A DNA stretch of 64,000 nucleotides from Siderastrea siderea. Its lineage: Eukaryota; Cnidaria; Anthozoa; Scleractinia; Rhizangiidae. This document shows positions 11,417-23,308 of this stretch, piece by piece. The translations under genes were made by a program, and so were the position numbers. The stretch lies in contig OZ034969.1 in the NCBI GenBank assembly GCA_964030785.1, positions 46,177,701-46,241,700 on the forward strand, in the 5' to 3' direction. The notes beneath the pieces are model-generated. The model did no database searches and was not told the origin of the DNA. It was given only the letters and a program-made list of their open reading frames with translations. The number at the start of each line of letters is the position of its first letter. Position 1 is the stretch's first letter.

Positions 11417-11925
11417 GCATATCGTATTTACTCGAGTAAGCGCCACCCCCGAATAAGCACCACCCTCGAATAAGCGCTACATTTGGGACAATAATGTGGC
11501 GCTTATTCGAGGAATTCCGTATAACTAAAAATACCAGAAGCGGCCAAAATATCACGATATGTTTTTAGACAAAAGAAAACGAGACATGTTTTAAAAAAAG
11601 ATCTGATGCTTCTTTTTTTTTTTAATTTGACTTAAGCAGCGTTTTAACCTAGGAGACCGAGCACTTCATTCTGTTCCTTGCTTACAATTTTAGTGACATT
11701 TTGTTTAAGTGCCGGAAGAGACAAATGGTGACAATCAAAAGACGCTTCTGTTAGTTACTGTAAAATTTTGGGAACAGATAGAAAATAAACCGTTAAATTC
11801 AAAGAAAAGATTTCTCTGTTGCGTCCAATTTTTAAATAAGCGCCGCCCTCGAATAAGCGCCGCATTTGAGGCGCGAAAAAATTTAATAAGCGCCGAAGCA
11901 CTTATTCGGGTAAATACGGTATATG
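11417..11925. mobile_element. MITE with CGAATAAGCGCC subterminal repeats
   Basis: Terminal inverted repeats are visible: the left end reads CGTATTTACTCGAGTAAGCGCC-like and the complement of the right end reads CCGTATTTACCCGAATAAGTGC-like. Both ends carry several direct or inverted copies of CGAATAAGCGCC (11442-11510 and 11833-11908). The centre (about 11520-11830) is unrelated AT-rich sequence. Length is about 510 bp with no transposase, so this is a non-autonomous DNA element. The ORFs over it are incidental. Confidence 0.7.
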
Positions 11926-12500
11926 AATTTTCAAGGCATAACCACAACTGTTTGAAAATATCTACAGAACAATGTATTATCACATGCAATGTTTAATGAT
12001 CTTTTATAAACTTCATATGTAGAATAATACTTCATCCATAATTAATTAGTTAGCAATAAAATCGAAGAATAAAACCTTTTCATGAACTGTGGACTCATCA
12101 TTTTTTAAACTAATTTCAACTACCACATTTTTATTCCAAATAATCTCTGTTCCATGGATTTTTGAAATAAAATCTATTACGACAGGCCCAAAGCTCTGTC
12201 AAGACATCGTGTAATTTCAGTTATTCGATTTGAAATGACTTTTTTGTGTCAATGATGTTCACCGAAATGCTGTTGAACACCCGCTGGCCAAATATTAGTT
12301 TCGCAACGGGCAAAAACTAATTTTCAAAAGCTGTTATTAAGAAGAGGTATGTTTTTTTTTACATTTAAAAGCATTGTGGAGACGGAGCATGCTGTTTTGT
12401 GAATCTCTGGTTTGAAGGAGAAGTTTACATTGAGTTTTAATTAATTTCCGTCATTTTTGATTAGAAATTGGTGAAATGTTCAATGCTTTTCTACCAACAG

Positions 12501-12545
12501 TTTATTAATTGAACAAGCAGTTGGAGTTACTGCAAAGGCACAACG
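12501..12545 (+). other. possible 5'-UTR end after a splice acceptor (GPCR 1)
   Basis: A pyrimidine-containing TTTTCTACCAACAG ends at 12500, 45 nt before the ATG. It is a weaker acceptor than those before GPCRs 2-4. Confidence 0.35.
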
Positions 12546-13469
12546 ATGTGTCTAACGAAAGAGACCTACCTTTTGCCATGGACCATAATATTGGCTTTGG
12601 AAACATTGGCAATCATATTTGGAAATACTGTCACAATTTTGGTGTTTTGGAAAAGAAAACGCTATTTGAAGCGCACCGTTTACCTTTTGATGAACTTATC
12701 ATTCGCCGATTTAATGGTTGGTGTTAGCAGCATTGAAAACTTGGTGGGTGAAATATTGAAACTGACGGCTTCGACCTGTCATTTGAGCTGGAATCAATAT
12801 GTTGCGTTGGAAGAGCTTTTCGGGTGTGCTTCAATTTCATCTCTTGTTCTCATCTCTATTGAGAGAATGCACGCCATTGTTTGGCCATTTCGCCACAGAG
12901 CCATATCATCACGAAAATATATCTTCAGTATTGGAGTGGTGTGGCTTATATCAGGAATAGTAGCTGCCCTTGGAATACTGAATGCTTCCAATTTCATAAC
13001 AAACGCAGTATTTTTTGGGATTGGAGCAGTGTATTTGATTGTAAGTTTGTTATTAATCTCTTCTGCGTATTGTGTAATATGGTTGTTTTCTAAAAGGCAA
13101 GATCCAAGACTGCCAATAAACAGGCAAAAACAAAACAAAAAACTTGCAAATATCCTATTGATTGTAACCCTGTTATCGCTAATGACATGGCTTCCTTTTG
13201 CTGCAATGTACGTTTTGGATTCTTCCTCGCAAGTAATGGCAACTATCACTGTTCTTGTAACTCGATTTTTTCGGCTTGCAAATTCATTTATTAATCCAAT
13301 AATTTATTCATTTAGAATGCCTGAGTTTAGAGCAACGTTTAAGACTTTATTTTGTAGGCTTAACGTTCCTAGGCTACATATGCGTGACACCCAGCAAGGT
13401 TGTCCAGAAAAAAAACCCGCGGTTCTCATCCGCTTTACTAACTTAGTTTATAGCTTGCCAAAACCATAA
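12546..13469 (+). CDS. rhodopsin-class GPCR 1
   Basis: 307 residues, intronless, seven predicted membrane helices. It should be a plasma-membrane receptor signalling through G proteins; the ligand is unknown. Class A landmarks: N27 in FGNTV (TM1), D55 in LSFADLMVG (TM2), E106-R107-M108 in place of DRY at the end of TM3, WLPFA in TM6 and NSFINPIIY in TM7, then a short tail. The N-terminus before TM1 is only about 10 residues and has no glycosylation sequon. A stop lies in frame at 12510-12512 and this is the first ATG after it. TM3 position 3.25 is W82 and not the usual disulfide cysteine, though C78 is close by. A polyadenylation signal AATAAA occurs at 13635. It is the most divergent of the four receptors here. 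Adenosine- or melanocortin-receptor-like membership is only an impression. Confidence 0.85.
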   Translation: MCLTKETYLLPWTIILALETLAIIFGNTVTILVFWKRKRYLKRTVYLLMNLSFADLMVGVSSIENLVGEILKLTASTCHLSWNQYVALEELFGCASISSLVLISIERMHAIVWPFRHRAISSRKYIFSIGVVWLISGIVAALGILNASNFITNAVFFGIGAVYLIVSLLLISSAYCVIWLFSKRQDPRLPINRQKQNKKLANILLIVTLLSLMTWLPFAAMYVLDSSSQVMATITVLVTRFFRLANSFINPIIYSFRMPEFRATFKTLFCRLNVPRLHMRDTQQGCPEKKPAVLIRFTNLVYSLPKP

Positions 13470-14250
13470 CAAGCTCTCAGCTAATATTCCCGATGGGAAA
13501 AGGACTTAAAGGACTGATTCAATGCTGTCCAACTCATTTCTATTCGAAGAATTAATTCCAACGAAAATTGGTTGCGGTGGAAGTAAAGTCAACTTCCATA
13601 ATTTATCGCATTACACGAAGCAATTAACCTCATTAATAAAACCTTCGAAATGGTAGCATTAACGCGTTAGCGATGGACCATCTTTCAGTGACAGCTTCGC
13701 TCTTATTTAGCAATAAATGTATAATTCAGTTCTGATTTTGTACTAGGCTTATACTAAATGTGTTAAAAAAAGAAATTGATTTATACTAAGTTAACGGTTT
13801 TTGCTGATTTGGAAGGCTCTTTCTATGATAGTCTGAATTGATTGCCCCATTAAATTGGCCATCAACAAGGAAAGATTAACATGAAATGGAGTACCTGATT
13901 CGGAAATCCAGGTCATTATTATCAGAAATATTATTGCAGCGGTGAAGGTCATCCCTAATAAACCAGTCTGGAAAACGGCCATGTTACTTCCGGGCAATCT
14001 TGTCTGGTAATGACCTGCTGGTTGGTATTGGAGCAGTATTAAAAAACCTGATCAATTATATGTTATATCTGAGACACTGTAACTCAGGAAGAGGAAATGG
14101 CTTAGGTCTGCTGGAGATATGCTATGGGCACGCTCAGTAGAGTTACAACTCTTGAAAAAATGCTTGGTCTTTTCAACAGAGGGAGGCAATAAATCGCTGA
14201 TTTATTTGTCTTATCGCAGGTGCCTCAAGGCCGGCTCTGACACAGCTCTC
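13470..14250. other. no gene seen downstream of GPCR 1
   Basis: It contains the GPCR 1 3' UTR. A 68-codon minus-strand ORF (13791-13997) has one hydrophobic stretch but no family I recognise. From about 14140 the text leading into the AATG repeat looks like the tail of an old non-LTR element, which is unproven. Confidence 0.35.
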
Positions 14251-14302
14251 AATAAATAAATAAATGAATGAATGAATGAATGAATGAATGAATGAATGAA
14301 TG
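14251..14302. repeat. (AATA)n/(AATG)n microsatellite
   Basis: Three AATA-type units pass into about ten AATG units, followed by a GGAA-rich stretch. A tetranucleotide tail like this commonly ends non-LTR retrotransposons. Confidence 0.9.
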
Positions 14303-14591
14303 AGGGAGGAAGGAATTGAGGAAGGAAGGAATAAAATGAGGCGATTTATTCCTCAACGTTCCAAAAATTTTGCGCTACAAATACCTTACGTTTCTGTATC
14401 ATCTGCGCCTCAATAAAATCTGAATAACTTAATAACTTGGATTAATATTATCCGTAGTTTTAGATCTCGAATCTGGCTTTGGACACCTCTGATTTTGCTA
14501 CAACCAGGACTTCGTGCCTTAAAAAGCCAAGTTTTTCTGTATAAGAGAAATAAGGATGCAAAAACTTACACCGGTAGTAGTAGTACAGAGC

Positions 14592-14831
14592 CTTACCCAA
14601 AACCGCACAAAAACTTTTATTTGTTTCTATTCAAGTCAAAAGTGCTTTTCTTTGAACGAGGGGGCCATTAAAGAAATATATGACAAAATGTGATTCATCT
14701 TTGTTTCTTTTAGAAAGAGCATTACCTAAAACCCGACAAAATATTCTATTTGTTTGTAAGTCAAGAGTGTGTTTTTTAAACGACGGGGTCATTAAAGAAA
14801 AAAAAAACAAAGTATGGTTCATTTCTTCTGG
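14592..14831. repeat. diverged tandem duplication, 129-bp period
   Basis: TTACC-AAAACC-ACAAAA, TTTATTTGTTT...AAGTCAA and GGGG-CATTAAAGAAA occur in the same order at about 14593 and 14722. Short ORFs in both strands follow from the duplication. Confidence 0.6.
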
Positions 14832-16927
14832 AACATGTAGAGGATCAATTTCTTTTTCATTGTTAAGCAAAACAGACAATGTCGTGGCACTTTTTGACTT
14901 TACCTCTTATATTAAAAACTTTGAGAAACTTGATATTCTAGTTTACACAGCGCACGCCAATAAAGTTTATTTTGATTGGCTGTTTTGTAAGCGTGTGCCT
15001 CAATTTGATATTTTGAAAATTATGACGTCAAATAGAATTGCAGACGAATTGTGAGCTGGTTGTAGTGGGTTGTGGTGTTATTTTGGGAGAACTTTTCGGA
15101 TATTTTTGGACGTTTATGGACTGCGGGCAGGATATTCTCATGTTCGGGAATTTTCCAGACATTAATTTTGGGTGGACTAATTTGTCTCTCAGGCATTTAT
15201 TCCGTTTTGTGTGAAAAAAAATCGTTGTTTAAAATTCACTTCGCGTTCTGTTAAATTTACACCATCTTGTTTTTAACTGAAGGAAGATTAAAATTGTTAA
15301 ACACGCTCCTGTAACGTTTAAATTGCAAATACGAACACCCAGCATCCATAATTGTATAGCACTCATTAACAATTTATCTTCTGCCGTATTGAAATGAGCA
15401 GTTATTCTATTCTGACGTGTCTTAAACTAAATTATACTTCCGAAGACTTTCACAGAGTCGCATGCACGCAATTTAAAAAGGTAGCTTTCAGAAGAGACGA
15501 AAAGGGAGAATGAAACGTTGCGTGTAGTGCAAAAATTTCACCCACACGTTTACCGAACTTGACATAAATTTTTCAAGAAACACATTTACAGTATTGAAAG
15601 GAATGAGAGTGGGGAATTTTAATTTCCCTCTTCTCTTACCGTAAATGGTTTGAACCCAGGAGCCATAGGTCGCTGTAAATTATGATCTTCTCTTCTCTTA
15701 CTATTTAAGCGAAGTTCTCTTTTGGCTACCGCCCATTTGTGCTTTCCTCCATTTGTTTTCCCATCATCTTTCCTCACGGTCCACCCCTCCCCTACTCAGC
15801 ACCACGTTTCCATCAGAGACTTCAGAGAATATCATTCATTTCACAACACCAGGAGAGGAAAAGGCCTTTGTTAGTGCCGAAGATACACAAATTCGAGGAA
15901 AGTGATCAGTACTTTTTCAGTCAGTTCATCTGGGGAGCATGCAAAACTCTAGGCATATTGATGCGGTGTACATATGTCGTTTTATAGCCTTGTATGGATC
16001 AGTAAGTTACGTGACTTAGTAAATCGGTGTCGTGCACCTCAACCCCCATTCCCATCTTCTAGTGTAGTCCTGATTAATAAAAAAGGGTCCCCACTCAAAA
16101 TAGAACAGTTTGTTTTCCCCATTTAGTTTTTTTTCTCCCGACTTTACAAATCAGTGAAACGATTTCGCAAGCAACCCGTCGTCATTGTATACAAACTACC
16201 TAAAATTCTAATTTTCATCACAGACCAGTTCCGCCCCATGACAAAAGTATTCCTGTCCATGTTATGCTGTAAAACCCCGATATAACCGTATAAAACGAAG
16301 ACCTCGGTGTAACAAACGATATTTTTCAGCCAGTAACGGTAAAATTTATGGAAAAGAACCCCACATGCCAACCCCCCCCCCCCCCCATTCCCTTGCACTT
16401 CATGATATCGGGTTTCCAGACTGTACCCCTGAGTTAAAAAAAATGTTACGGCACCTATCTTTTTTTTTTAGTTATATCACTTACCGGCCCGTGTGCCGTG
16501 TTTCCATTTTTCAGTTATGTATTAAATGGAACACGATATATATTAAATGATGTAATAAAGCATACTTGATGTTATAATTGGGAATGAAATAAATGTTGGT
16601 TTAAAACCTTTCCTTAGTAATAATCTGTATCATCATGACTGGAGACTGGAGAAGCGCGTAAACACTGGCTTTGGGTAGCCAATTCCGATGCCAGTCATGT
16701 TGGATTCTATAGCAATTTTTTTCAAGGCGGTCAGTGTTTACAAGCAAGCAAATCGACAGATGTGTAGTATAAATGGAGTGTAACTGTCGTTTGAGCTCCT
16801 ATTTCAGAAGGTCTGTCCGCGGAGCTTCAAAAAGGTGATCGCTTCCGCCTAGGAGAGGAAGCCGCTTACAGTAGCTTTTCAACCGGTAGAATTTTAGTGA
16901 GGGAATAGCCGCTTACGGGAGGTTCGA

Positions 16928-16929
<2 letters not shown>
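14832..16929. other. no gene seen
   Basis: AT-rich sequence with a (C)15 run at 16372-16386. The last 100 bp (CCGCTTAGGAG...CCGCTTACGGGAGGTTCGACTGTA) looks like the end of an interspersed repeat leading into the TA array. No protein-like ORF. Confidence 0.4.
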
Positions 16930-17002
<73 letters not shown>

Positions 17003-17003
17003 T
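16930..17003. repeat. (TA)n microsatellite
   Basis: Nearly pure TA dinucleotides with two interruptions. A second, shorter TA tract is at 17761-17800 between the two copies of the duplication below. Confidence 0.95.
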
Positions 17004-17765
17004 TATATCTAAACATATATGTCTTTCCCTCTCAAATCATAAACGGTTTTCTAGTCTGACTGAAAAAGAATCAGATCAACAAAGTATTTCAGTTTTTTTT
17101 TTCAGAAGAATGGATTCAATTTACTAGGGCTCACTCTACGTACATGTACGTGTGCCATGCTTGTGCAGAGAGACCATGCTTATACTACATACTTGAGATT
17201 AAAGTCAGCCTGGTGGAGATCAATGACATCTAACAAAATAACAAAAGCAGTCAAGGAAAGACAATAACAAACTTTCAAATATTTGAAGAGCTGTTACAGA
17301 TATTTATGATATTATAAGACTATTTACCAGACTTCCCCTGAGTTTCTTCGCAAAAGCCTGGTAAGTCTGGTTGAACCAGACTGAACCAGGCTTACCAGAC
17401 TTTTTACCAGGCTCCTGGTGAAAGGGTATCTTTGCGCATCCACGGATCCACGTATCCATGCATCGACGTCTTTAACGCTTTCTAACTTTACCGGCTTTCT
17501 CACTTAAAAAGGGCATTTATTCAGCATCGTTCATAGTTCTGTTGTCCAACACAAAAATTGTCCTAACACAGTACCAAGGTAATGCATGCACATGAGCTTG
17601 AACCCCTTCCTGTAAGAGAGTCTTGAAGGGTGTGCCAACGGCTAAATTTTTAAAAGAAAAAGATACTGATATGTCCGTTAACAGTTGTACTGACATTTTG
17701 TCAATCAGTGACGCTTGACGCGTTATGCCCTCCGTTATCGGTTGAGGTAACAAATCTAGATATAG

Positions 17766-17799
<34 letters not shown>

Positions 17800-18552
17800 T
17801 TATATCTAAACATATATGTCTTTCCCTCTCAAATCATAAACGGTTTTCTAGTCTGACTGAAAAAGAATCAGATCAACAAAGTATTTCAGTTTTTTTTTTT
17901 CAGAAGAATGGATTCAATTTACTAGGGCTCACTCTACGTACATGTACGTGTGCCATGCTTGTGCAGAGAGACCATGCTTATACTACATACTTGAGATTAA
18001 AGTCAGCCTGGTGGAGATCAATGACATCTAACAAAATAACAAAAGCAGTCAAGGAAAGACAATAACAAACTTTCAAATATTTGAAGAGCTGTTACAGATA
18101 TTTATATTATAAGACTATTTACCAGACTTCCCCTGAGTTTCTTCGCAAAAGCCTGGTAAGTCTGGTTGAACCAGACTGAACCAGGCTTACCAGACTTTTT
18201 ACCAGGCTCCTGGTGAAAGGGTATCTTTGCGCATCCACGGATCCACGTATCCATGCATCGACGTCTTTAACGCTTTCTAACTTTACCGGCTTTCTCACTT
18301 AAAAAGGGCATTTATTCAGCATCGTTCATAGTTCTGTTGTCCAACACAAAAATTGTCCTAACACAATACCAAGGTAATGCATGCACATGAGCTTGAACCC
18401 CTTCCTGTAAGAGAGTCTTGAAGGGTGTGCCAACGGCTAAATTTTTAAAAGAAAAAGATACTGATATGTCCGTTAACAGTTGTACTGACATTTTGTCAAT
18501 CAGTGACGCTTGACGCGTTATGCCCTCCGTTATCGGTTGAGGTAACAAATCT
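16988..18552. repeat. recent ~795-bp tandem duplication
   Basis: Copy 1 (16988-17757) and copy 2 (17786-18552) match almost base for base over about 770 bp. Differences I see are TATGATATTA versus TATATTA near 17310/18103, ACACAGTACC versus ACACAATACC, and a T-run length change. Each copy starts in a TA tract, suggesting slippage or unequal exchange at TA repeats. Each copy contains a hairpin-rich block (about 17328-17410 and 18119-18210) with AGTCTGGTTGAACCAGACT, GCCTGGTAAGTCTGG and AGGCTTACCAGACT. The last ~240 bp of each copy is open on the minus strand. Confidence 0.9.
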
Positions 18553-18815
18553 CTAGATCTTCATCTGTCGGGCGGTTGGCCGTTCAGCTCGACAGTTAAG
18601 CATTTTTCCCCATTGAGTCCCTCCTGTATGCCATTAATCGGTTGGCTATGCTGAGTCGACTGCAACTTGAACTTCTTAGAGACAGAGCACACTTGCGAAA
18701 ATTTGACATTCTTGACTGTAAGAAATTTAGCCCCTGCAACTTCCGGAACGTATTCTATGCTTCTCCATTCTGTCAGATTCTGAAACCCTCTCAGACTCTG
18801 AGAGGCAAGTAACAA
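18312..18815 (-). pseudogene. unrecognised reading frame interrupted by one TGA
   Basis: Read from 18815 down, 84 codons end at a single TGA (about 18560) and the same frame stays open for 81 more codons to 18312. The text looks protein-like in composition (around LTEWRSIEYVPEVAGAKFL and GVQAHVHALPWYCVRTIF), but I do not recognise a family. The distal half is also present in copy 1 of the tandem duplication (17517-17757), where upstream coding text is replaced by the TA tract. It could be a decayed exon or transposon fragment, or chance. Confidence 0.3.
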
Positions 18816-21800
18816 GGGACCTTTATATGGGAAAGTCGGTACCCCCAGTCATTGTGGTCGGATGTGTGTGCGATTGAGGGGGGTGAGTGGAAACGAGGCT
18901 GGAGTTGACTTTCTTCTGTTACAAACCTGCTTGCTTTTCACCTGGAAATAATCATGATGTGAAACTTGTTAGCACAAAAACAACACGATTTACATGTGAA
19001 AAGCAGGAAAGTTTGTAGGAAAACAAAGTCACCTCTAGCCTCACTTCCACTCAAAGGCCAGATCACTAAGCACCCAAATGTGAAATGGGCTATTATTTGT
19101 TGAAAGGCTGTTTGGATCTTCTCGTCTCTATGGCTGTACCAGAGAGCCAGGACTTACATGTATTGAAAAGATCTAGCAAAATAATATGCTGTTCTGGCAT
19201 CCAGTGCTAATCAGTAGTTTACGGTGTGATTGTTGCATGCAATATCAACATTGGTAATCTTAATAAAAGAAAGATTTGCAGTGTTTAAAGGTGGAGGAAA
19301 GAAAAGTATTTGCATATTCAGCTCATTTAAAAAAAATGGAATAGTATCTTGCAAAACACCAAACGCGTACATATATTTATTTGTTCATTTTTTTCCAAAA
19401 CGTTTTGAGCTGTATATGATCTGGAAAAAGTCGCGAAGCTAAAACAGAACTGATCACGAATCAAGACCATAACACATTTTCCATTTGCCAAGAAAAAAAA
19501 AACGGCTGAACAGGATAACATCTCTGATAAACCTACTTCCATCGCACCTTTACAAAGAAAAAGAATGAAACAGGTTGAAAAGTTTCCCTGCCCTTGTTGT
19601 GTATGCTCTTCAGAGGAACGTTTAAGTAGCTCTTCAATATTCCGAGGGCGATAAAATGTGGCAGAAAATCACTCATTTAGTTAGGCAAGAGAAGCTGCGT
19701 TTAAGAAACAATCCTAAAATACATGTAGCTCTTGTCCAAAAGAAAAACGACGTCAACTTTTTGCAGTTAGCATAGGGTTTAGGACGACTAATGTAAAATA
19801 TGCAAAATTCAGCTCAAATTTAATAGGATAAGTCAACACTGGCGTTGTATTATATAAAAAATTAATGCGTTTTTCTTTGCTTTGCCAAGAACCTTTTATT
19901 TACTATTTTCATTAAAATATAATTTCATTTTGTTTTTACACGAGAATAATGCGTTTGCCTGCTACATTGCGCAAGCGACGAGTCTAACTTAGAGAAGATG
20001 ACAATTAAATACGTCGTACGTTCTCCTTTGATTAACATTTAGTTTTGTCGAGAATGTGTGCCTTGCTTGATTATTTATAACGTTCAACTCGATCGCGTCA
20101 TGCGAGGAGGAGAAAAGGCATTTAAACAAAGTAAACAAACAGATATGTCTAAAAGATGACATGTTGAAGAATACTCACAAAATTAATTACATGGACTCAA
20201 ACAACGAAACATTTTCCCCCTTTCTTTGAATGCAAGTAGACTACTGAATTATATGAAAATTTGGCCGGTTGGCTTATTTAAAAATGTTATTCGAATAAAA
20301 TTATGAGTCAAACGGCGTCGTTTTTCGATAATTCAAATATCTTACAGGATTGATTGCGAAATCGCCCCTTATTGGTCAATGCATGAGATTGTTTTTAGAC
20401 GGCACAGTGTGGTCCTTTGTACCGTATAATTTGCACCAGAGCTTCAGTTTAAGTCATAGCATAAAAAAGTCAATTACTCAATTTATTCTGACGCTTAATA
20501 GTTTTCCGATACTCTTGAAGGATTTGGGATATGGTGACAAACGCTTCAAAGGTGGCCGGAAAGTGAGTTCATCAGGACTGGTGTCACCTGCGCATGCTAG
20601 GCTTTGTTTTTTTTATACACCCCCGCTATCAATCTTCAGAGAGAATATAAAATTTAGTGAGCCACAGCAAATGTTCTGCGACCTCAAGCAGTGTGAGGTT
20701 AGCGCCTTTGGTTTCATTCGGTACTGCCGATCAAGCTGTAGCATAAATTGAGTTTAAATAGAGGACACATTTGAGGTGAGTGTACCACTGACTTCGTTAA
20801 GACCTATTCACGTTGTTTAGAGTTTGTCATTGATACAGTCAATGTTATTTGTATAAAAATAATGTAAATGTTATTTGAAAATGATAAGATGTAAGCAACT
20901 TCTCAACGATGCCGTCTTTTTGCGGTTTTCCCTGTTTACAGAACTAGTTTAAAACTCGAATATCTTTGTTGTCGGTCTTGTTTTCCTCTATGACACGATT
21001 ATAGCTTCTCACTCGTCACTACTCTGAATCGTTTCAGTTCTTTCAGATATTTTCAAGGGCAATCCGATTTTTGTCAGTTTTGTTTTACAAGTAAAAGTCC
21101 GAGCCATCCTCAAGCACTATTCTCAGTAAAGTGCCTTAAAGCGTTATATATACATGCGCTATTCATATGTGCCTCATTCGCGAATGAATTTGTTAGTTTT
21201 CTATAAATTGGAGTAACAACATTTGTGTGGATGGTGATATATTCAAAAGGGGCATATATTCAGGAGAACAACGGGTGACATATTTATTACTTTTTTCTTG
21301 GGTAAACAAAAAAAGGTTTTCAGTTCAGTTTGTTTGTTTCTTCTTTTTTTTTTTTCGTCGAATTAGTTTATTATCAATACCCGCTTTCTTTGTATGGCTC
21401 ATTCCATCCTTTGGTTACTCAGATAATGCTAAATGTGTTGTAAACTTTTCGATAGTGACCTTGGTGTAATGTATTTACCATAGCATGCAAATAGCCATTG
21501 TTTCTTGTGGGTAACTGTTTCAGAGCTTTAAAATGCTGATCAAGCCGCACTTCAGATAGATAATTTATTAGTCGATTCTTGTATAAAAATAATCTTGAAT
21601 GCAAAGGAAGAAAGCTAGACAGTGTTAAGTATAATTATTATACATAAGGCCAAACATGGGTCAGAGGAGGACTCTCGGTTTGAGCTATAAAGCGGTTTAC
21701 CGCTAAAACTCTTTTATCTTTGTAAGTATTTCTTGTAAGTCAAGTTTTGTTTTTATATTTTTGCTGGATGGAAATGGTGCCATATGACTTAAGGCGACTC

Positions 21801-22248
21801 AAGGGCGTCTAAGCGAGGGAAACTCAAGATGACGAACAATGAAAATTTAAAAGTCCTTGAGGCTTCCTGTCCATTTTATACCTTTCACTACAACTTTGAT
21901 TAATTTGACCCTTTATTTTCTCTGTTTGTTTCTTTCCAATGTCATTTAAATGGCGTTCAAGTGGTCAGTAATAACGTTTTCACAAAAACACAATGAAGAA
22001 ACAGCCCTGTTTACATAAATAATTCTAGCTGAGGGTTACGTTGCTAAGATACTAAAGTTGATGAGATGATATATAGCTTCCACTGGCCTTTGATACTGAT
22101 TGTTAAAAACTTTAAAGTGCATAGAAAGTTGTCATGGTACTGGGTTAGATAAATGTATGCTACTTCATATTGCTTTTTATTACCGAGGCTCTTAGGATGT
22201 AAGTAAACAGGCGATTATTGATAACGGTTTTTGTCAATTTTTTTTCAG
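18816..22248. other. no gene seen upstream of GPCR 2
   Basis: 3.4 kb of AT-rich sequence. The longest ORF (20350-20751, 133 codons, plus strand) has no recognisable domain. Part of this stretch is presumably the GPCR 2 promoter, first exon and 5'-UTR intron; none can be placed. Confidence 0.4.
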
Positions 22249-22276
22249 ATCTTGATTCATCAGTAAGATTCTAAGG
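22249..22276 (+). other. 5'-UTR end after a strong splice acceptor (GPCR 2)
   Basis: TTTTTTTTCAG ends at 22248, 28 nt before the ATG, so the mRNA probably has an upstream non-coding exon. Confidence 0.65.
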
Positions 22277-23308
22277 ATGAACAACAGCAGCCGTATCAAC
22301 TCAACACAGGAACACCAAAATACGACAAGTTCCATCAACATGGGGTTTTCCTCATTTCTAAGCTGGTGCATTGCTTTTGCGATTGTCGACATCACCGTTG
22401 TTATTACAAATGTCTTAGCGATATTGGTGTTTTATTCAAACAAATACCTCTTGAGAAAGCGACATAACCAGTTTTTGATCTTATTAGCTATCTCGGATAT
22501 CATGGTCGGACTCATTGTGATTCCGTTGTACATATATCAGTTGATATCGTGGTGGCTAAACGGGTATCAAGTGCAGAGAAATAACGTACTTGAAGCCTTT
22601 ACAGCAATGGACATTTTGTCCGGCTTCGCGTCCATCTTCACTTTGGCTGTGATTGCAGCAGATCGAGTCTATGCAATAGTGTTTCCATTTTACCACAAAG
22701 TCCCTCCAAAGGGAGTTTATCCTTCCATGATGGCCTCTGTGTGGGTCCTTTCAGGATTATTAGTTGCATATTACTTTTTAGACAGGGTTGACATTCTACC
22801 CAAAGAGGCTTTCATCTATCTTTTGCTGTTCAGTATCTTATTTTCTCTTCTCGTCATTTGCATTTCTTACTTACTGGTTTGGGCTCGAGTGAAATGTTTC
22901 AAAATAACGCACCGTTTAAAAGGAGCACCATTCAGGGAGCGCCGCTTGGCAGAATTACTATTTCTTATAACTGTCATTTTTGTCTGCACCTGGTTACCAT
23001 TTCATGTTTTAAACTTTATCTTTCATTTTTGTAAATCGCCAACCTGTCAACCATCATCCGTTTCAATTGTTTACTTCAGCAAACTTTTGCATTACAGCAA
23101 CTCTTTTTTGAATCCTGTTGTTTACTGTTATAGAAACAGCGAGTTCCGAAGATGTTTAAAGAGACTCATACACAATGTAACATCACAGTCGAAGCCAGTG
23201 CTGTCTGACCGGAGAGAAAGACGTAAATCTAGACTAAGAGAAAGGAGATTGCTCCTGGAAAGACAAGATGCCTTTCGGCGCATTCTTGTAAAAGAAAGCA
23301 GGGTTTGA
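22277..23308 (+). CDS. rhodopsin-class GPCR 2
   Basis: 343 residues, intronless, seven helices; probable plasma-membrane G-protein-coupled receptor of unknown ligand. The N-terminus has N-glycosylation sequons at N2 or N3, N8 and N15. Landmarks: N45 in ITNVLAIL (TM1), D74 in LAISDIMVG (TM2), D129-R130-V131 (DRV for DRY) after TM3, WLPFH in TM6 and NSFLNPVVY in TM7. Position 3.25 is L105, so the usual TM3-to-ECL2 disulfide is absent and ECL2 is very short. The TM3 text MDILSGFASIFTLAVIAADR recalls melanocortin/lipid/cannabinoid/adenosine (MECA) receptors, which also lack this disulfide; that is inference. The C-tail is strongly basic (RRERRKSRLRERRLLLERQ). It is closest in this window to GPCRs 3 and 4. 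Confidence 0.9.
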   Translation: MNNSSRINSTQEHQNTTSSINMGFSSFLSWCIAFAIVDITVVITNVLAILVFYSNKYLLRKRHNQFLILLAISDIMVGLIVIPLYIYQLISWWLNGYQVQRNNVLEAFTAMDILSGFASIFTLAVIAADRVYAIVFPFYHKVPPKGVYPSMMASVWVLSGLLVAYYFLDRVDILPKEAFIYLLLFSILFSLLVICISYLLVWARVKCFKITHRLKGAPFRERRLAELLFLITVIFVCTWLPFHVLNFIFHFCKSPTCQPSSVSIVYFSKLLHYSNSFLNPVVYCYRNSEFRRCLKRLIHNVTSQSKPVLSDRRERRKSRLRERRLLLERQDAFRRILVKESRV